Source of the DNA: Cyrtodaria siliqua
Taxonomy: Eukaryota; Mollusca; Bivalvia; Adapedonta; Hiatellidae
NCBI GenBank assembly: GCA_037043455.1
Contig: JAWPHD010004485.1
Location: forward strand, 62,001-126,000
Reading direction: 5' to 3'
DNA length: 64,000 nt
Shown here in pieces: positions 50,690 to 61,336 of this stretch. Within the stretch, counting starts at the first letter, position 1, and each line of letters opens with the position of its first letter. The position numbers and the translations under genes are program-made. Below the pieces are notes generated by a model. That model made no database searches. It saw only the letters and a list, made by a program, of their open reading frames with translations, and was not told where the DNA came from.

Positions 50690-51437
50690 TTACTCGTTTA
50701 GTTCATTCAAGACGCAGGGTGTGTCCTGCAATGTTAAGAGGTGCAATTGTTGCAATTATTTATGTTACAAGTCCTCCATTAAAATCTGATTTAATCTTGC
50801 AAGTCCACCATTAAATCAGCTCTTAATGGTAGAATGTTTAACGTGTGTCTAGCTTCAAATGTTGAATGACGTACATCTCACGTCAATTATGTTTTGACTT
50901 GAAATGCACCATGTTGCGGTATGCAATATGTTGGACAAACAGGTCGATCTTTAAAAAATCGATTTCGTAAACATGAATATAATGCAGGTAATCCTAAAAA
51001 GTTAAAAATTACATGTACCAACACTTTCGTCAGTCACGTCATACTTTTAATTACTGTTCAACCTATTTAATATATAAGTTATGACAATGATGCTACTAAA
51101 AGCTTTAAAAAAAGCTGGACATATAGCAGAACTTAAGTGAATGAAAAACCTACAGACACCATATCCACTCGGCCTTGATGACAATAATTATCAACAAGGA
51201 AATATTTCAAAATATCGTAATATTGACATTGTTCTTCTATATTTTCTATTCGAAACCGTAACGCTAGGTCTAATGGGCGTAGGCGTAACGGTAACATCAA
51301 ACGTAAATCGCGTGATTTACATACTATTTTTAAACAGTATGGAAAGCACTCTATGCTTTTACGGCTTACCTCTCTGTCCATTTTTCCACTTAAGTTGATC
51401 AACGAGGAAGCAGACGTTCATTCGTACAGATCCCTTG
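50690..51437 (+). pseudogene. Naiad-like GIY-YIG endonuclease (N-terminal domain)
   Basis: Codons near 50919-50995 give CGMQYVGQTGRSLKNRFRKH, a GIY-YIG core with the catalytic Arg in GRSLKNRF. Upstream LKCTMC supplies the CxxC pair, and YQHFRQSRHTF downstream supplies two His, matching the CCHH pattern of Penelope-type endonucleases. LQTPYPLGLDDN (51144-51180) is the conserved C-terminal tail, then a basic segment (RNARSNGRRRNGNIKRKSRD). Several single-base indels and stops show decay; TGA occurs at 51138 where the family likely has Trp. The domain lies 5' of the reverse transcriptase, which is the Naiad order and the reverse of canonical Penelope elements. Confidence 0.75.
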
Positions 51438-52013
51438 TATAAAGAAATATAAAAAGATCAGACAGGGAAAGTAGCATTCAAGGAGGACAGTCAACCACAA
51501 AACACAGAAACAAACACGCAAACAGACAAACAAGAAGGCAAAAGTAATAATAAAAGCAAACGACATCACAAACACAAAATGGTTGACAATAGGGCTACCG
51601 CCTTGGAACGGTCAGTGGCAAAGTAGGTCACTGGGGGTTTAAACCGGTTCTAAGGTGCACCAAACCTCACACTTACCCTACTGTCATCCCATTAAAACAG
51701 GACAGTGTAAATAAAGATATCCCCGCCATGACTAATCTCTAACCAACAAGGCAGCATCAATAGGTAATATAAGTAAAACATAAATATGCTCGTGTAAATA
51801 TAATACAAAAAAACAAAAGCCTAGAAAGCCACAATGAAGGTACTCAGTGACTTGGCAGAAGCCAGAGCAACAAGAGAATAAACCATTAAGGGCACGACAA
51901 GAAATATCATAGACAAACATCAAACGCAATCGTCCCAATGGGCTTTAGGTAGGCGTCATCATAGGGTCCACAGCCTGTCCGGCCATCGTATAATTAAAAA
52001 GAAAAGCATAGTG
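51438..52013 (-). mobile_element. Inverted Naiad 3' end nested in the main Naiad copy
   Basis: A complete 3' untranslated region plus RT C-terminal codons (DPMMTPT, HYAFLF) in antisense sits between the endonuclease (ending VHSYRSL) and the linker (beginning NTASIIQSYTQHVLRPHIDK). Removing it would bring these two domains together, so it is a later insertion of the same family. Confidence 0.8.
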
Positions 52014-53487
52014 CATAACACTGCTTCCATAATTCAAAGCTACACACAACATGTTCTCCGACCTCATATTGACAAGTTGTCTGATCACGTCAGGCAGTTT
52101 CTAAAAATACTATATTTTAATAAAGCTGTTGATTTCATTGGCATGCCTAGTATTTTTTCGAGATAATCATTTAGTTGATTCTATCCCTAAATATTTCAAA
52201 ATTCAGAAAGTCCTGTAATTTGTTATAAGTATAAATTTTTTATTAGAAATATTATTTTCAACTACAACAAAACAGATTCTGACCTTGATATATTAAATAA
52301 CACTCCTACGGAATGTGAATGTAACATATCAAAATGTTGCTATGCTCCAGCAGGTCATGCCATCACTGGTAATTTTGATATTGTTGATAAACGTATTCGG
52401 CACTGTTTTCGAAAGGTCCTAAGTATAGATTACCTTCAGTTAATGATCTTAAGCCTGTCGTGCTCTGATCGCCCAATCCATTGACGATTTTAGTTTAAAA
52501 TGGTGTCCTAGAGAGCATGCGGATCCAAACTCTATTTCTACTTGGAAACAGTTATTTTTTAAAATTATAGATACACGTATTAACTTTTATAATGCTAACC
52601 CCTCTTTACTTCCTCCGAGACCTAGATTTTCCTTTCGTAATTTACAATCGGGAATTCAAGAATTTAATAATAAATTTGTTTTAGTTCCTGCTGATGAAGC
52701 AACTAATAATGTAATTATTGTTTGACGCCTACATCACGTCAATGTTTTATCTCTGGAACTCGGTAGCACTAATTCGTATACTCCAGTTCATTCTACTGAG
52801 GATGATGATGTTTCCACAAATATCACTCGGTGCACTACTTTCAAGGATGGGGTTGACGAAAAGCAGAACAAACTGCCAACTATGTACTGGATTCCTAAAT
52901 TACATAAAAATCCGTATAAGGCCCGCTTTATTTCGAATTCGAGTGCCTGTTCCACCACAATATTTATTATACCACAAACATCTTCAAACTTTTAACTTCT
53001 TGTCATACTGCCGTTAAAGATCACGTTAAACAATATTGTGATAAAACTTATGAAAACTCTGGGATTAATTTGTTATGGTCTATAAACATTCAGGAGACGT
53101 TCTTGATAAAATTTGCAATAAACGTCAAGTTTCATCTATTAACACTTATATACTACCTTACCACACCACCTTATCAAAGACAAGCTTATTGCTCATATTC
53201 AACAAACATTCGCTAGGGAAAATACTACATTTTGGCCTGTGATAATATTAAAGCGTGTTTTACTAACGGCAGTTTAGACATGTTGACATGCCAAGAAGTT
53301 TGTGAAGCACTCATCTTCCTATTAGATAATATTTTCGTCAGGTATGGAACGACCATTTAAAGACAAATTGTTGGTATCCCTATGGGTACGAACTGTGCAC
53401 TCCATGTCGCAGATTTGTTTTTATTTTGCTATGAAAGGGATTTCATGTTGAGTCTTTCACCAGATACCCAGGCAGATGTTATTAAAG
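52014..53487 (+). pseudogene. Naiad-like CxC linker and reverse-transcriptase N-terminal half
   Basis: Beginning NTASIIQSYTQHVLRPHIDK, the linker contains TECECNIS (CxC at 52314-52322), the motif that joins endonuclease and RT in Naiads, then AGHAITGNFDIVDKRIRHCF. RT blocks follow: VLVPADEATNNVIIV (52680-52722), LPTMYWIPKLHKNPYKARFI (from about 52875), TLPHHLIKDKL (53160) and VGIPMGTNCA (53372) leading to ERDFMLSLSPDTQADV. Frames change at least six times. An in-frame TGA at 52723-52725 follows NNVIIV. The copy is interrupted at 53488 by another inverted family fragment. Confidence 0.8.
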
Positions 53488-53738
53488 AAGGGTGAAAATA
53501 TCGGACAGGGAAAGCAGCATTCAAGGACGACAGTCAACCACAAAACACAAAAACAAACACGCAAACAGACAAAGGAAAAGGCAAAAGTAATAAAAATGCA
53601 AACGACATCACAAACACAAAAGGGTTGACAATAGGGCTACCGCCTTTGAACGGTCATTGGCAAAGTAGGCCACTGGGGGTTTAAACCGGTTCTAGGGTGC
53701 ACCAAACCTCACACTTACCCTACTGTCATCCCATAAGC
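53488..53738 (-). mobile_element. Second inverted Naiad 3' end nested in the RT
   Basis: About 250 bp of antisense 3' untranslated region (AAATATCGGACAGGGAAAGC to TACCCTACTGTCATCCCAT) split the codons for ADVIKE and AFNDTSRYLDD. Both flanks carry AAG (GTTATTAAAG before, AAGCTTTTAATG after), a possible 3-4-bp target duplication. Intact copies read straight through this point (37475-37495). Confidence 0.85.
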
Positions 53739-54957
53739 TTTTAATGACACCTCTCGGTATCTGGATGACATACTGCTGAACATTGACAACCCTTTTTTTC
53801 CAACTATGGTTCATAATATTTATCCTAAAGAACTTCGGCTTAGTAAAGAAAATATATCTGATAATAACGCTTCTTTTCTTGATTTCTCGATTGAAAATGG
53901 TAAAATAATTAGCAAAATCTATGACGAGAGATGATTTTAATTTTGACATTGTTAATTATCCCCAAATGGATGGGGATGTTCCCCGAGCAACTTCTTATGG
54001 GGTTTATCTGTCTCAACTTATTCGTTTTTCTAGAGCTTGTACTCGAGTTGAGGACTTTAATATTCGTAATCTTTGTATAACTAAAAAGTCACTCAATCAG
54101 GGTTACCGTTACCATAAACTTCGTAAAACCTTTGCAAAATGTTATTATCGTAACCCTGATCTTCTTTCCAAATATAAATGTAATTTAAGGACTTTTCTGC
54201 GACAAGGACTATCACAACCTGACTTCTATGGTGATGTGATTTATAAACTTCGTTAGATTCTTGGTCATGATCACTTTCATACTATCTTTGTTAAACTTGT
54301 TAAAAAGTTTATCAAAAGAGGTTATGACCCTATCATTTTGCAACGTACTGCATGCTTGGTGGTGGACCCTGTTACAGTTCGCCACTATGCTTTCCTCTTT
54401 AATTGTAGGATGACCGGACAGGCTGTGGACCCTATGATGACGCCTACCTAAAGCCCATTGGGACGGAGGCGTTTGACGTTTGTCCGTGATCTTTCTTGCC
54501 GTGCCCTTAATGGTGTATTTTCTTACTGCTCTGGCTTCTGCCAAGTCATTGAGTACCTTCATTGTGGCTTTCTAGGCTATTATATTTTTTGTATTATATT
54601 TACACGAGCATATTTGTGTTTTGCTTATATTGCCTATTGATGCTGCCTTGTTGGTTAGAGATTAGATCATGGCGGGGATTTCTTTATTTACACTGTCCTG
54701 TTTTAATGGGATGACAGTAGGGTAAGTGTGAGGTTTGGTGCACCCTAGAACCGGTTTAAACCCCCAGTGGCCTACTTTGCCACTGACCGTTCCAAGGCGG
54801 TAGCCCTATTGTCAACCCTATTGTGTTTGTGATGTCGTTTGCATTTTTTATTACTTTTGCCTTTTCGTTTGTCTGTTTGCGTGTTTGTTTTTGTGTTTTG
54901 TGGTTGACTGTCGTCCTTGAATGCTGCTTTCCCTGTCCGATATTTCTATCCTTCTTC
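53739..54957 (+). pseudogene. Naiad-like reverse-transcriptase C-terminal half and 3' untranslated region
   Basis: It resumes at AFNDTSRYLDDILL-type codons. Positions 53921-54256 are open: DFNFDIVNYPQMDGDVPRAT, then SYGVYLSQLIRFSRACTRVE, to the IYKLR segment, where a TAG stops it. The C-terminus to DPMMTPT (54450) is readable. The 3' untranslated region ends near 54957 and directly abuts the next, 5'-truncated copy with no spacer, a head-to-tail tandem. Confidence 0.85.
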
Positions 54958-56090
54958 AACTTAACAAAGCTAATATTTCTGGTACTAACGCTTCTTTTCT
55001 TGATTTACATCTCTCCATTTAAAATGGTGAAATAATTAGCAAAATATATGACAAGAGAGATGATTTTAATTTTGATAGTGTTAAATTTCTCCATTTAGGT
55101 CGGGATGTTCCCCGAGCAACTTCTTATGGGGTCTATGTGTCTCAACGTTTTCGTTTTTCTAGAGCTTGTACTCGAGTTGAGGACTTTAATATTTGTAATC
55201 TTTGTATAACTAAAAAGCTACTCCATCAGTGTTACCTTTGCCATAAACTTCGTAAAACCTTTGCAAAATTGTATTATCGTAACCCTGATCTTCTTTCTAT
55301 ATATAAAAGTAATTTAAGAACTCTTCTGCGACAAAGACTATCACAATTTGACTTCTACTGTGACGTGATTTACAAACTTCGCAAGATCCCTGTTCATGAT
55401 CACTTTCATACTATCTTTGTTAAACGTGTTAAAAGGTTTACCAAAAGAGGTTATGACCCTATCATTTTGCAATGCAATGCATGCTTGGTGGTGGATCCAT
55501 TTACAGTTCGCCACTATGCTTTCTTTCTGATTGTGCGATGACCGCACATGCTGTGGACCCTATGATGACGTCTACCCTAAAGCCCAAAAGGACGGTGACG
55601 TTAGATGTTTGTCTGCACTCTTGTCTTGTCGTGCCCTCAATGGTTTATTCTGTTGTTGCTCTGGTTATGCCAAGTCACTGAGTACCTTCTTTGTGGCTGT
55701 CTAGGCTATTGTTTTGTTTTTGCATTTATATATAAGGAGCATCTTTGTGTTTTACTTATATTGCCTATTAATGCTGACTTGTTGGTTAGAGAATAGTTCA
55801 TGGCGGGGATTTCTTTATTTACATTGTCCCGTTTTATTGGGTTGACAGTAGGGTAAGTGTTAGGTTTGGTGCGCCCTAGAACTTGGTTTAAACTCCCAGC
55901 GGCCTTTTTTGCCACTGACCATTCCAAGGCGGTGGCCCTATTGTCATCCCTTTTGTGTTTGTGATGTCTTATTTGGCCTTTTATTCATCTTTAAATATGT
56001 TCATTGTTTCTGTGTGTGTTTGTGGTTGACTGTCGTCTTTGAATGCTGCTTTTTCTGTTCGATTTTTATATCTATATTTACGATAATCAC
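54958..56090 (+). mobile_element. Naiad-like 5'-truncated tandem copy
   Basis: It starts at LQLNKANISGTNASFLDLHL. One stop occurs at SI-NGEIISKIYDKR. Positions 55137-55541 are open through ACTRVEDFNICNLCITKK and LRQRLSQFDFYCDVIYKLRK to PFTVRHYAFF. The 3' untranslated region runs from DPMMT to about 56090 and is more diverged than in the preceding copy, so the two inserted or mutated independently. Confidence 0.8.
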
Positions 56091-56108
56091 ATTCCGAAGT
56101 TTATGTTA

Positions 56109-56400
56109 ACGGTAGCCCTGATAGAGTAGGTTTTTAGTTGTACAAATATTACGAATATTAAAGTCCTCAATCCGACTAGAAGCTCTAGCAAAACAAATAA
56201 CTTTAGAAACATAAACCTCATAAGACTTAGCTCGAGGAAAATCTCCATCTAAAATTCGGATAATTAACAATATCAAAATTAAAATCATCTCTCTTGTCAT
56301 AAATTTCACTAATTATTTCGCCATTTTCAATAGATAGATGTAAATCTAGAAGTGAATCGACAGTATCAGAAATGTTAGCTTTGTTGAGTTGAAGCAAGCT
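56109..56400 (-). mobile_element. Inverted Naiad-like RT fragment
   Basis: On the minus strand LQLNKANISDT near 56397, IENGEIISEIYDKRDDFNFD, SYEVYVSKVICFARASSRIE and DFNIRNICTTKNLL can be read with one frameshift near 56245. It covers the same segment as 54958-55220 but in the opposite orientation. Confidence 0.75.
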
Positions 56401-57600
56401 TGATCTCCGTACCGGCTATTAGAATATATGGAATGAAATCCTTTAATGATTGTGGTGTGACATACGTTGTTCCTATTATTTCCTTGTAAATGTTGTTTGT
56501 TTTGAATGCGTGTTTTTGTGACTGTGGTCCTTGAATGCTACATTTCCTGTATATCTACTTTAATACCTACTTTTAAAGCAGAAAATCCCATGACAGCATG
56601 TATTGCGGGAAATCTAGGTATTTTGGAATGGAACCCTATGTGGGTTGGCTTGACCAATACCTCAGCGACCTTCCAGTGACTTACTAAATTATGTATAGAT
56701 GGTGTTTGGCTCCACAATTGACAGCAATCTTAATCTTTCCGTCCGGCAATTTGAATGTATGAATTGAAACCCTTTTATGTTTGTGGTGTGACGCGTTTTG
56801 TTCCTATTTTTCCTTGTAAATGTTGTTTGTGTTGAATGGTGCTTTTGTTTGACTCTGGTCCTTTTCTTGTTCAACTGCCACTGACCGTTTCAAAGCGGTA
56901 TCCCTATTGTCAACCCTTTTGTGTTTGTGATGTCTTATTGGCATTTTATATTCATCTTTAAATTTGTTCTTTGTTTCGCGCGTGTTTGTGGTTTACTGTC
57001 GTCTTTGAATGCTGCTTTTCCTGTTCGAATTTTATATCTATATTGTATATCTACTTTAATACTTTTAAAAAAGAAAATCCCATGACAGCATTTTGAGCAG
57101 CATCTAGGTTTCTGGGAATGGAACCCTTTGGGGTTTGGCTGACCAATGCCTCAACGACCTTCCAGGGACTTACTAAATGCTTTATAGGTGATGTCTGCTC
57201 CACAATGGACAGCAAGCTTGATCTTTGTTCAGGCAATTTAAATGTATAAAATTAAACCCTTTTATGTGTTCGGTGGGAAATTCTTTGCTCCTATTTTCCC
57301 TTGTAATTGTTGTTTGTTTAGAATGCGTGTTTTTGGGTAGCTGTATTATTATGTGAATGCTAAATTTCCTGTTCAACTTTTATGTTTACTTTTATTCATA
57401 CTTTTAAAGAAGAAATCCCATGACAGCATTTAGTGTATTTTTTAATTTATTTTTTATTTTGGGGATGCGGGGATGGAGGATGGAACTCTATAGGTTTTGG
57501 ATTGAGCAATGCCTCAGCGATCTTACAGAGGCTTACTAAATGCTGTACAGTTATGTACACCTTATGGAATGTTCTGTTTAGACGAGTTACCTTCACTAAG
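56401..57600 (+). pseudogene. Three repeated Ty3/gypsy RT scraps alternating with Naiad-type tails
   Basis: A segment beginning AATCCCATGACAGCAT recurs at about 56583, 57077 and 57413. It encodes degraded gypsy RT codons, best in the third (FGLSNASAILQRLTKC, the FGLxNAPxxFQRL block) and recognisable in the second (VWLTNASTTFQGLTKC). Between them lie TGTGTTTGTGATGTC-type 3' pieces of Naiad elements. The same RT segment three times in one direction implies tandem duplication of an already inserted composite. No frame is intact. Confidence 0.6.
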
Positions 57601-58115
57601 ACATACTTACCTTCACTAAGGCATACTTGAGTACCTTCATTGTGGCTTTCTAGGCTATTGTTTTTTTGTATTATATTTACACGAGCATATTTGTGTTTTA
57701 CTTATATTGCCTATTGATGCTGCCTTGTTGGTTAGAGATTAGATCATGGCGGGGATTTCTTTATTTACACTGTCCTGTTTTAATGGGATGACAGTAGGGT
57801 AAGTGTGAGGTTTGGTGCACCCTAGAACCGGTTTAAACCCCCAGTGGCCTACTTTGCCACTGACCGTTCCAAGGCGGTAGCCCTATTGTCAACCCTTTTG
57901 TGTTTGTGATGTCGTTTGCATTTTTTTATTACTTTTGTCTTTTCGTTTGTCTGTTTGCGTGTTTGTTTTTGTGTTTTGTGGTTGACTGTCGTCCTTGAAT
58001 GCTGCTTTCCCTGTCCGATATTTTTATCCTTTTTTACCTTCACTAAGGCATACATACTTACCTTCACTAAGGCATACATAATTACCTTCACTAAGGCATA
58101 TTTACCTTCAATAAG
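57590..58115 (+). mobile_element. Naiad 3' fragment inside a TACCTTCACTAAGGCATACT minisatellite
   Basis: Short repeats of ACCTTCACTAAGGCATACTT lie on the left (57590-57628) and right (58036-58115). Positions 57629-58034 are a clean Naiad 3' untranslated region (GAGTACCTTCATTGTGGCTT to TATTTTTATCC). The element therefore landed inside a pre-existing short tandem repeat. Confidence 0.75.
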
Positions 58116-58625
58116 AAGTTTGACGAACACATTCAATGTATTGAGGTTGGTCTTTTCAAAGGTTGCACAGCATGGTTTAAAGCTCGAACCCCTTAAGTAT
58201 TAGCTATTTATGCAGTCCGTGACTTACCGGGCCTATGTCATATCCAAACAGGGGATTTCTAGTGACCCTGATAATGTTTCTGCAATTAAGGCAGGACCAT
58301 TGCCCAAACATATCAAGGAATTGTGCAAATGTCTCGGTTATGCTGGGTTCATTGCTACATACCCACTATAGAACATTCGAATGCCCTGCTCAGACGTCAT
58401 TGATCTAATCACAGAAAAAACTTCAACGAAGGAGATGAAAAGGCACGCAGAATGGGTATGGACACGATCGCTGTCTATACTATTATCGAAAAGCTGACAT
58501 CTGCTACTTTTCTTGCCTTTGCGGATTAATCGACTTCATTCACGCTTCATACAAACAGTAATGGTACCGACCTCGGGACTGTTCTGTAACAGAAGCAGGA
58601 TAGAGATGATCGATTTAGGCTTATG
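58116..58625 (+). pseudogene. Ty3/gypsy reverse-transcriptase thumb and RNase H remnant
   Basis: The plus strand encodes FDEHIQCIEVVFSKVAQHGL and KLEP, then GISSDPDNVSAIKAGPLPKH with ELCKCLGYAGFIA, the typical connection region after the gypsy RT active site. FTLHTNSNGTDLGTVL near 58535-58585 is the RNase H block (expected HTDASxxGxGxVL; the catalytic Asp is Asn here). Stops and frameshifts are frequent. Together with the scraps at 56401-57600 it is a standard-order gypsy element distinct from the minus-strand Gmr1-like one. Confidence 0.7.
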
Positions 58626-58687
58626 TGAGCCGACGACTGAGACCTAGCGAAAGAATTATCCAGCAAATATAATTACTGGCTCTGAAA

Positions 58688-58896
58688 AAGAAATATAAAA
58701 AGATCGGACAGGGAAAGTAGCATTCAAGGAGGACAGTAAACCACAAAACACAGAAACAAACACGCAAACAGACAAACAAGAAGGCAAAAGCAATAATAAA
58801 TGCAAACGACATCACAAACACAAAAAGGGTTGACAATAGGGCTACCGCCTTGGAACGGTCAGTGGCAAAGTAGGCCACTGGGGGTTTAAACCGGTT
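58688..58896 (-). mobile_element. Naiad-like 3' untranslated fragment
   Basis: AAATATAAAAAGATCGGACA through TTCAAGGAGGACAGTAAACC and CGCCTTGGAACGGTCAGTGG to GGGGGTTTAAACCGGTT. This is only the last 210 bp of the family, closely matching the nested fragment at 53488. Confidence 0.85.
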
Positions 58897-59079
58897 AAGG
58901 AAAAACTGGATCAAAGAATGTCATATTGGCTGTAACAGACGCATGTCATGATTACGGTTGTAGTAATAATTTTGCTGTAACTTACAAATGCCAAGCTGGA
59001 CGCCACATGTCACCGTTGGATAACTATAACTTTACTTTGTCCTATAGGCTCATAAACCTCAGCTATACATGCAAATTGT
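58897..59079 (+). pseudogene. Possible degenerate EGF-like exon
   Basis: An open stretch of about 60 codons reads GKTGSKNVILAVTDACHDYG, CSNNFAVTYKCQAGRHMSPL and DNYNFTLSYRL, ending CKL before a consensus GTAAGT. Spacing of C-x4-C, YKC and the glycine fits a calcium-binding EGF-like domain that has lost about half its cysteines (Phe at two expected positions). It abuts a Naiad fragment upstream, so the start is lost. It may be a relic of a matrix-type gene, or coincidence. Confidence 0.3.
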
Positions 59080-59171
59080 AAGTCAGTAGATTTAAGAAAC
59101 GTTTCTCTTCGGCAGAGGATGCAGTAATACAGAACAGCAGCCTTTGATATACACAAGTAGATATGAAAGGC

Positions 59172-59560
59172 GGACAGAAAGTGTAGCATTCAAGGACCAC
59201 TATCAACCAAAATCGCGCATCGAACTAAACAACAATCACAACGATAGGCTCGGTTTATAAATTATGTTTATGAGAAGTAATATAATGTGCAAGACCTCTC
59301 ACGCCCACTAGCACCGGCTTAGGCCGTCTTATGCATGCCCTCTTCGGGATGGTTAAAATTATGTACTATTTATTTTATGAATATTGAGTTCTGCTCAACC
59401 CGGGGCTAGAGGGCATGAGCGGTAGCTAGCATCTTTCACTACCGTTCATGAACAGTCTCAGTCAAACCGAGACTGCAATATTTTGTATGTGTCGTGTTCG
59501 GCCGTTTCCAAAGGTCCATTATCATACTTTTTTTTCACTATTCTACTTAAAAGACAAACA
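59172..59560 (-). repeat. Naiad tail scrap followed by hairpin-family-like pieces
   Basis: Positions 59172-59240 match the Naiad 3' end (GGCGGACAGAAAGTGTAGCA, TTCAAGGACCACTATCAACC). From 59245 the sequence has hairpin-family features (GAGAAGTAATATAATGTGCA, CCTCTCACGCCCACTAGCAC). A second piece (59440-59520) has the inverted repeat CAGTCTCAGTCAAACCGAGA and a CATGTTCGGC-like end, also seen at 48700. Confidence 0.5.
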
Positions 59561-59847
59561 TATTGGGTTTGATAAGTTCTGAGAATGTGTTGGTATTTAA
59601 TATGTTCCGTCTCTTGATTATATATTATATTCCTAAAATTCAAGTCAGATAAGAAATAAAATATTTTCCAACGGTTTATATTGTGCGAGATCTGAACCTG
59701 ATGTTCGGGGTTTGAAAAACATTGCAACCGCGAGCCTACAGTTCTTGGTACCGATGCTATCGAAGTCCCATCTACCATGTATTTATTTGGCACAATACAA
59801 ACCCGATGAAAGTATATTTTTTCTCCATAATTACAACCTTTTAACAG

Positions 59848-60109
59848 CTTAAGTCATATTGGGTTGGAATGGGGGATGTTGCAAGCAATTATGGAGATGA
59901 AGATGATACTGAAACTAATACCAGGTTGTCAATCCCCACATCGTATTCAGTTTCCAGTTTACTATTGCGAGAGTTCTACAGCCTGTTGGGAAATACAGTT
60001 GGCTATGTTTGTGTACCATCGCCAGTGGAGTATAAATAAGAACAATATGACAATATATGTATATCAGCTTTATGGAAAGTTTGCCATTCACTACCAAAAA
60101 ATGTGAATT
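59848..60109 (+). other. Possible terminal exon, unrecognised
   Basis: An acceptor-like CAACCTTTTAACAG precedes 59848. Two plus frames are open from it: one of 63 codons to TAA at 60037 (containing DVASNYGDEDDTETNTRLSI), and one of about 86 codons to TGA at 60107 (containing CQSPHRIQFPVYYCESSTAC). Neither resembles a family I know. The shared openness may be chance in moderately GC-balanced DNA. Confidence 0.2.
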
Positions 60110-61066
60110 CAATTCTTAAAAGTAGACAAAAATGTTAAATATGTTAAGCCTTATACGTTGTGTAGGTACGACACAAAAGCAAAATTCTAAATCATAGCTT
60201 AGCTTTACAAGTACGCTACTACAGACATACAAGGCAATAACATTCTTCCACAAAGTATCATACCTTACATAATACATGTTACTGAATATGCCGACATGTA
60301 TTGTGAAATAAAATAGACAACTTATAAAGATAAATAAGCCATATTAAACACCATATTATTTCAAAAAGTAACATTAATTGAAGCACGTGTGAACAAACAA
60401 AACAATACAATGCATGTGCACTGATTACGCCGACGTCACTTCATGTAATAATTAGTCTGATTCATTCTCTACTTTTGGTCCGCATCAAACAAATAGTTTC
60501 GTTGATTTTCGTTCTTTGGTTGCATTATTTGTACGAACTTCATTTTATTACTTGATTGAATAATATAAATTGAACTAAACGTCACTCAACACTTTAATTT
60601 GGCAGCACATACGTTCTCTCCATATATACCTCGTGATGATATGGTATATTTCCAGAATCACACACGAGGCATAATACTTCTCGTGAGATCCTGCAGATAA
60701 CAGAATCACACACGAGGCATAATACCTCTCGTGAGATCCTGCAGATAAAGTCCACTCCAGGTGTTAAAAGCTTCCAGAACACGTTATTTTAGTAATTATC
60801 ATATTGTCTTACATTTTACCTGATAATCTAATATAAGCGATCATAGAAACATCATTACACTTACTTTTCTAAATTTCTTTGAGCAACATATTCTGTTCAG
60901 TATTTACCATAAATCCCACTTATTATAGATGAAACATAAATGCTATACCACGTGTTGAAATAAGTATCCAAAGTTACATTATTTATTTTGAATAAAATAG
61001 TGTACATGTTTTTCAAGCCAAATCTGTAACCGTTTTCCCTATTTATTGATACCACTAGCCAAGGAG
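60110..61066. other. AT-rich intergenic sequence with one 48-bp direct duplication
   Basis: At 60653-60748 a 48-bp segment (CAGAATCACACACGAGGCAT, then AATACTTCTCGTGAGATCCT, then GCAGATAA) occurs twice in tandem with one difference. The rest holds no recognisable gene. Confidence 0.6.
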
Positions 61067-61336
61067 TACACTCAACAAAAACAAAAAACAATAAGGGTCA
61101 TATATTTGAGTCAAGATTTCTAGGTTATTATTTTACCTAAAACTAAATTACAATTGAATTCCCCTTGGTTCACCCTTGCACTAAATTGTACTGATAATTA
61201 TCCGCCTGTGAATGACCGAAATGCTCGTGCAACCCGTTCTCCTGGATACCTACCCCCAAAATCAAGTAAAAATTGGTATCGGACAGTTGAACAAATTTTG
61301 AAATATTGAGTATTGCTGGACTTTTTGAATTGATTT

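Noticed and set aside
54451..54957. SECIS element in the Naiad 3' region
   Set aside because: ATGA-like and GA-like bases are present but I could not form a convincing helix by eye; left as a computational check.
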